Source: Paenibacillus sp. N3.4 (lineage in GTDB: Bacteria; Bacillota; Bacilli; Paenibacillales; NBRC-103111). Taken from it: DNA of 64,000 nt. Positions within the stretch are counted from its first letter, which is position 1, and each line of letters starts with the position of its first letter. This document shows positions 60,465-64,000 of the stretch, one piece after another. The notes beneath the pieces are model-generated. The model ran no database searches and was not told the DNA's origin. It saw only the letters and a program-made list of their open reading frames with translations. The stretch spans positions 1-64,000 of the forward strand of contig NZ_VRTT01000027.1 of the NCBI RefSeq assembly GCF_008017805.1, given 5' to 3'. A program made the translations under genes and the position numbers.

Positions 60465-61238
60465 TTAAATACCGCCATATCTTCTTGCTCGACGCTGATA
60501 TTCGGCGATTGCTTCCAGAAACAATGTTTCTGTAAATTCCGGCCAATACGCTTCTGTAAACCAGAGCTCAGAATATGCTAGTTGCCACAATAGAAAATTG
60601 CTTAGTCGAAGCTCACCGCTAGTCCGAATCAGTAAATCAGGGTCCGGCAATTCTGAAGTCAGCATGTAGGAGGAAAAAATAGCTTCATCCAATTCTTCCG
60701 TCTGCAGCTTACCCGCTTGAACATCACGAATCATTTCTTGAACACCCATCATGATCTCTTTGCGACTGCCATAGTTCAAGGCAAAATTAAGAATGAGTCC
60801 GGTGTTATTCTTCGTTCGTTCAATCGCGCCTTCTATCGCTTTGAGCGTATAGTCAGGCAAGCCTTCCTTCCAACCCGTCATCCGAATACGAACATTGTTC
60901 TGAATGAGTTCTTCAATTTCCTTCGGGAAAAACTCTTGAGGTAATTTCATCAAAAAATCGACTTCATCTTTCGGTCTTTTCCAATTTTCCGTTGAAAAAG
61001 CATACATCGTTAGAACCTTAACGCCTAAGTCATTTGCAGCCATAGTAATTTTTTTAACATTTTTCATACCTGAATGATGTCCTGCAACACGTGGCAGCCC
61101 TCTTTGTTTTGCCCAGCGTCCATTGCCATCCATAATTATCCCGATGTGCGCCGGTACTTTATCCAAGTCGATCTGTGGCGAATTCGCCGCTGTGTGCGAA
61201 GCTTTAAATCTAAACCAATGTTTTAAAAATTTGAACAC
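60465..61238 (-). CDS. uppS: undecaprenyl diphosphate synthase
   Basis: Cis-prenyltransferase of 257 aa: IIMDGNGRWAKQRGL, STENWKRP and RTSGELRLSNFLLWQ. It makes the lipid carrier for the cell wall. GTG 61238 behind GGGAGG. Confidence 0.96.
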   Translation of the reverse strand: MFKFLKHWFRFKASHTAANSPQIDLDKVPAHIGIIMDGNGRWAKQRGLPRVAGHHSGMKNVKKITMAANDLGVKVLTMYAFSTENWKRPKDEVDFLMKLPQEFFPKEIEELIQNNVRIRMTGWKEGLPDYTLKAIEGAIERTKNNTGLILNFALNYGSRKEIMMGVQEMIRDVQAGKLQTEELDEAIFSSYMLTSELPDPDLLIRTSGELRLSNFLLWQLAYSELWFTEAYWPEFTETLFLEAIAEYQRRARRYGGI

Positions 61239-61266
61239 GGTAGTTCCTCCCACCTAGGGAAAGATG

Positions 61267-61292
61267 AAAAACCCCCAGTGAATACCCGGGGG
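61267..61292 (-). terminator. terminator between frr and uppS
   Basis: CCCCC / GGGGG stem followed by TTTTTC on the minus strand. Confidence 0.75.
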
Positions 61293-61302
61293 CATATCTA
61301 TC

Positions 61303-61857
61303 TTATACTTCCATGATTTCTTTTTCTTTAGCGGCCAATACTTTCTCAACTTCCGCTACAAATTTATCCGTAAATTTCTGAATATCTTCTTGATGTTTAC
61401 GGGATTCATCCTCAGAGATCCCTGCTTTTTCAAGCTTTTTGATCTCATCGTTCGCATCACGGCGAATGTTGCGAATCGCAATTTTAGCTTCTTCGCCAAA
61501 TTTTTTCGTCATTTTTACGAGGTCGCCACGACGCTCCTCTGTTAAAGCCGGAATCACAATTCGAATAACAAGACCATCGTTTGAAGGAGTGAGGCCCAAA
61601 TCAGACTTCATGATCGCCTTCTCAATCGATGTCATTGAACTTTTATCCCATGGCTGAATAAGCAATGTACGTGAATCCGGTGTTGTCAAATTGGCCAATT
61701 GGTTTACAGGCGTCATAGCCCCGTAGTATTCCACTTGGATACGATCTAGTAAAGATGGAGTAGCACGACCAGCACGAAGCGATGTTAAATCTCGTTTTAA
61801 AGCACCGATTGCTTTATCCATCCGGTCTTCTGCATTCTTTTTCACTGATTGAGGCAT
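61303..61857 (-). CDS. frr: ribosome recycling factor
   Basis: A 184-residue RRF ([33 protein letters not shown]). ATG 61857 lies four bases behind the pyrH stop. Confidence 0.97.
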   Translation of the reverse strand: MPQSVKKNAEDRMDKAIGALKRDLTSLRAGRATPSLLDRIQVEYYGAMTPVNQLANLTTPDSRTLLIQPWDKSSMTSIEKAIMKSDLGLTPSNDGLVIRIVIPALTEERRGDLVKMTKKFGEEAKIAIRNIRRDANDEIKKLEKAGISEDESRKHQEDIQKFTDKFVAEVEKVLAAKEKEIMEV

Positions 61858-61860
61858 GTT

Positions 61861-62589
<729 letters not shown>

Positions 62590-62634
62590 CTAAAACCTCC
62601 GTTTCAATGCGTAAACAGATACTGCTTATTGGCT

Positions 62635-62667
62635 AAAAAAGAAGGAACACCAAGTGTTCCATCTTTT
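62635..62667 (-). terminator. terminator between tsf and pyrH
   Basis: GGAACAC / GTGTTCC core stem extended by AAAGA / TCTTT, followed by TTTT on the minus strand. Confidence 0.85.
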
Positions 62668-62678
62668 TGAAAAGCCTA

Positions 62679-63329
62679 TTATAGTTTAACTTGGGACATA
62701 ACTTCTTCTGCAAAGTTTTCTTGTTTCTTCTCAAGACCTTCACCAAGTCCGAAACGTACGAAGCGACGAATGGAGATATTCTCACCGATTGCTGCAATTT
62801 TCTCATTCAGCAATTGGTCAATTGTTTTATCCGGATCTTTAACGAATTGTTGTTCCATCAAGCAGAACTCTTCGTAGTATTTACCGATGCGGCCTTCAAC
62901 CATTTTATCAATGATTTTCTCTGGCTTGCCTTCGTTTAAAGCTTGGTTGCGAAGAATTTCTTTTTCTTTTTCCAAAGCTTCTGTCGGCACTTCTTCACGA
63001 CGAACATAAGTCGGATTAGCAGCAGCGATGTGCATAGCGATGTCACGGCAGAAAGTTCTGAATTGCTCTGTTTTACCAACGAAGTCAGTTTCACAGTTAA
63101 TTTCTACAAGTACGCCAACTTTACCGCCAGCATGGATGTAAGATTCTACTGCGCCTTCAGTTGCGATACGGCCTGCTTTGTTAGCTGCAGCTGAAAGACC
63201 TTTCTCACGAAGCAATTCTCCTGCTTTCGTGATATCGCCATTTGCTTCTTCAAGCGCCTTTTTACAATCCAACATACCTGCGCCTGTTTTTTCACGTAAT
63301 TCTTTCACCTGTGCTGCTGTAACTGCCAT
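62679..63329 (-). CDS. tsf: elongation factor Ts (short form)
   Basis: EF-Ts of 216 aa with the UBA domain ([19 protein letters not shown]) and [10 protein letters not shown]. It is shorter than the 293-residue B. subtilis protein, lacking part of the C-terminal core. ATG 63329. Confidence 0.96.
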   Translation of the reverse strand: MAVTAAQVKELREKTGAGMLDCKKALEEANGDITKAGELLREKGLSAAANKAGRIATEGAVESYIHAGGKVGVLVEINCETDFVGKTEQFRTFCRDIAMHIAAANPTYVRREEVPTEALEKEKEILRNQALNEGKPEKIIDKMVEGRIGKYYEEFCLMEQQFVKDPDKTIDQLLNEKIAAIGENISIRRFVRFGLGEGLEKKQENFAEEVMSQVKL

Positions 63330-63375
63330 TGAAAGAAACCTCCCGATTGTTATATGTAGTTATTTCCATGATTCT

Positions 63376-63422
63376 TTAAAAAAGGGTGGTGACAGGCTGT
63401 TACACCTTCCAACCACCCTTTT
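63376..63422 (-). terminator. terminator between rpsB and tsf
   Basis: AAAAGGGTGG / CCACCCTTTT stem, followed by TTTAAAG on the minus strand. Confidence 0.8.
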
Positions 63423-63438
63423 GAACGTTTCCTATAAA

Positions 63439-64000
63439 TTAAGCTGTTGTTTGCTCGCCTTGATGTGCTTCGATAACCGCATCAGCAATTTTAGCAGTTA
63501 ACAATTTAACTGCGCGAATCGCATCATCGTTACCAGGAATCACGTAGTCGATTTCGTCTGGATCGCAGTTTGTATCAACGATACCAACGATTGGAATACC
63601 CAATTTACGAGCTTCAGCAACAGCAATACGCTCTTTGCGTGGGTCGATAATGAACAAAGCGCTAGGCAAACCTTTCATGTTCTTGATTCCGCCTAGGAAT
63701 TTTTCAAGACGATCTTTCTCTTTACGGAGAATGATAACTTCTTTCTTAGGAAGAACTTCGAATGTACCGTCTTCTTCCCATCTTTCAAGGGTTTTCAAAC
63801 GATCAATACGTTTTTGAATGGTTTGGAAGTTTGTTAAAGTACCACCCAACCAACGTTGTTGATGAAGTACATGCCGCAACGTTCTGCTTCTTCAGCAACG
63901 GAATCTTGCGCTTGTTTTTTCGTTCCTACAAAAAGAATCGTACCATTATCTTCAGAAACGGATTTAACAAAGTTGTAAGCTTCTTCAACTTTTTTAACCG
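63439..64000 (-). CDS. rpsB: ribosomal protein S2, 5' end beyond window, frameshifted
   Basis: S2 C-terminal part: [30 protein letters not shown] and [20 protein letters not shown], ending GEQTTA. The upstream frame ([26 protein letters not shown]) joins after restoring one C near 63858 (AACAACG to AACCAACG). About 187 residues are in the window. Confidence 0.95.

Overview
The window is a contiguous piece of a Firmicutes chromosome, most probably Paenibacillus or a close relative (inferred, not searched). Gene order from rpsB through tsf, pyrH, frr, uppS, cdsA, dxr, rseP, proS, polC, rimP, nusA, ylxR, ylxQ, infB, rbfA, nrnA, truB, ribF, rpsO, pnp, ylxY and mlpA to the dipicolinate/lysine genes, ftsK/spoIIIE, the ymf cluster, recA, rny, spoVS, kor and miaB/ricA follows the Bacillus subtilis order closely. 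Sporulation and germination genes (dpaAB, spoVS, sleB, spoIIIE) mark an endospore former. The 216-residue EF-Ts, the archaeal/eukaryotic-type ProRS, the place of dut and the absence of ylxP and ymxH point away from Bacillus itself.

All core genes lie on the minus strand, so transcription runs from base 64000 towards base 1. 64.0-48.5 kb: translation (rpsB, tsf, frr, proS, rimP, nusA), nucleotides (pyrH), isoprenoids and lipids (uppS, dxr, cdsA), a site-2 protease and DNA polymerase PolC. 48.5-39.5 kb: initiation factor IF2, ribosome maturation, nanoRNase, pseudouridine and flavin synthesis, S15 and PNPase. 39.4-31.7 kb: a NodB-like protein, an M16 peptidase, dUTPase, then dpaA-dpaB-asd-dapG-dapA, which makes dihydrodipicolinate and spore dipicolinic acid. 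31.5-25.1 kb: RNase J2, a ClpP-like protease, the DNA translocase and germination lysin SleB. 25.0-14.6 kb: M16 pair, SDR, small DUF proteins, RodZ, YajQ, RimO, PgsA, CinA. 14.4-9.5 kb: recA with an SOS box, recX, rny, ymdB, spoVS. 9.3-1.3 kb: dipeptidase, 2-oxoacid:ferredoxin oxidoreductase, PduL, MiaB, RicA, an orphan ABC ATPase and a low-molecular-weight phosphatase.

The first 1.3 kb is accessory: the end of an IS200/IS605 element (tnpA, HUH motif) abuts a truncated histidine kinase, followed by a small lineage gene, both on the plus strand. Intrinsic terminators or attenuators separate most transcription units.

Thirteen genes, many of them essential, are broken by single-base indels (15 in all; 13 look like one missing base, mostly in short homopolymers). 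In each complete gene, correcting the indels restores a whole number of codons and a family-typical length; the clearest case is PolC at 1437 aa. I read these as consensus errors in the assembly, not biology, and annotate the repaired genes. The most unusual non-coding signal is a repeated double-palindrome leader directly upstream of the ribosome binding sites of miaB, rseP and, in shorter form, a phnC-like gene.
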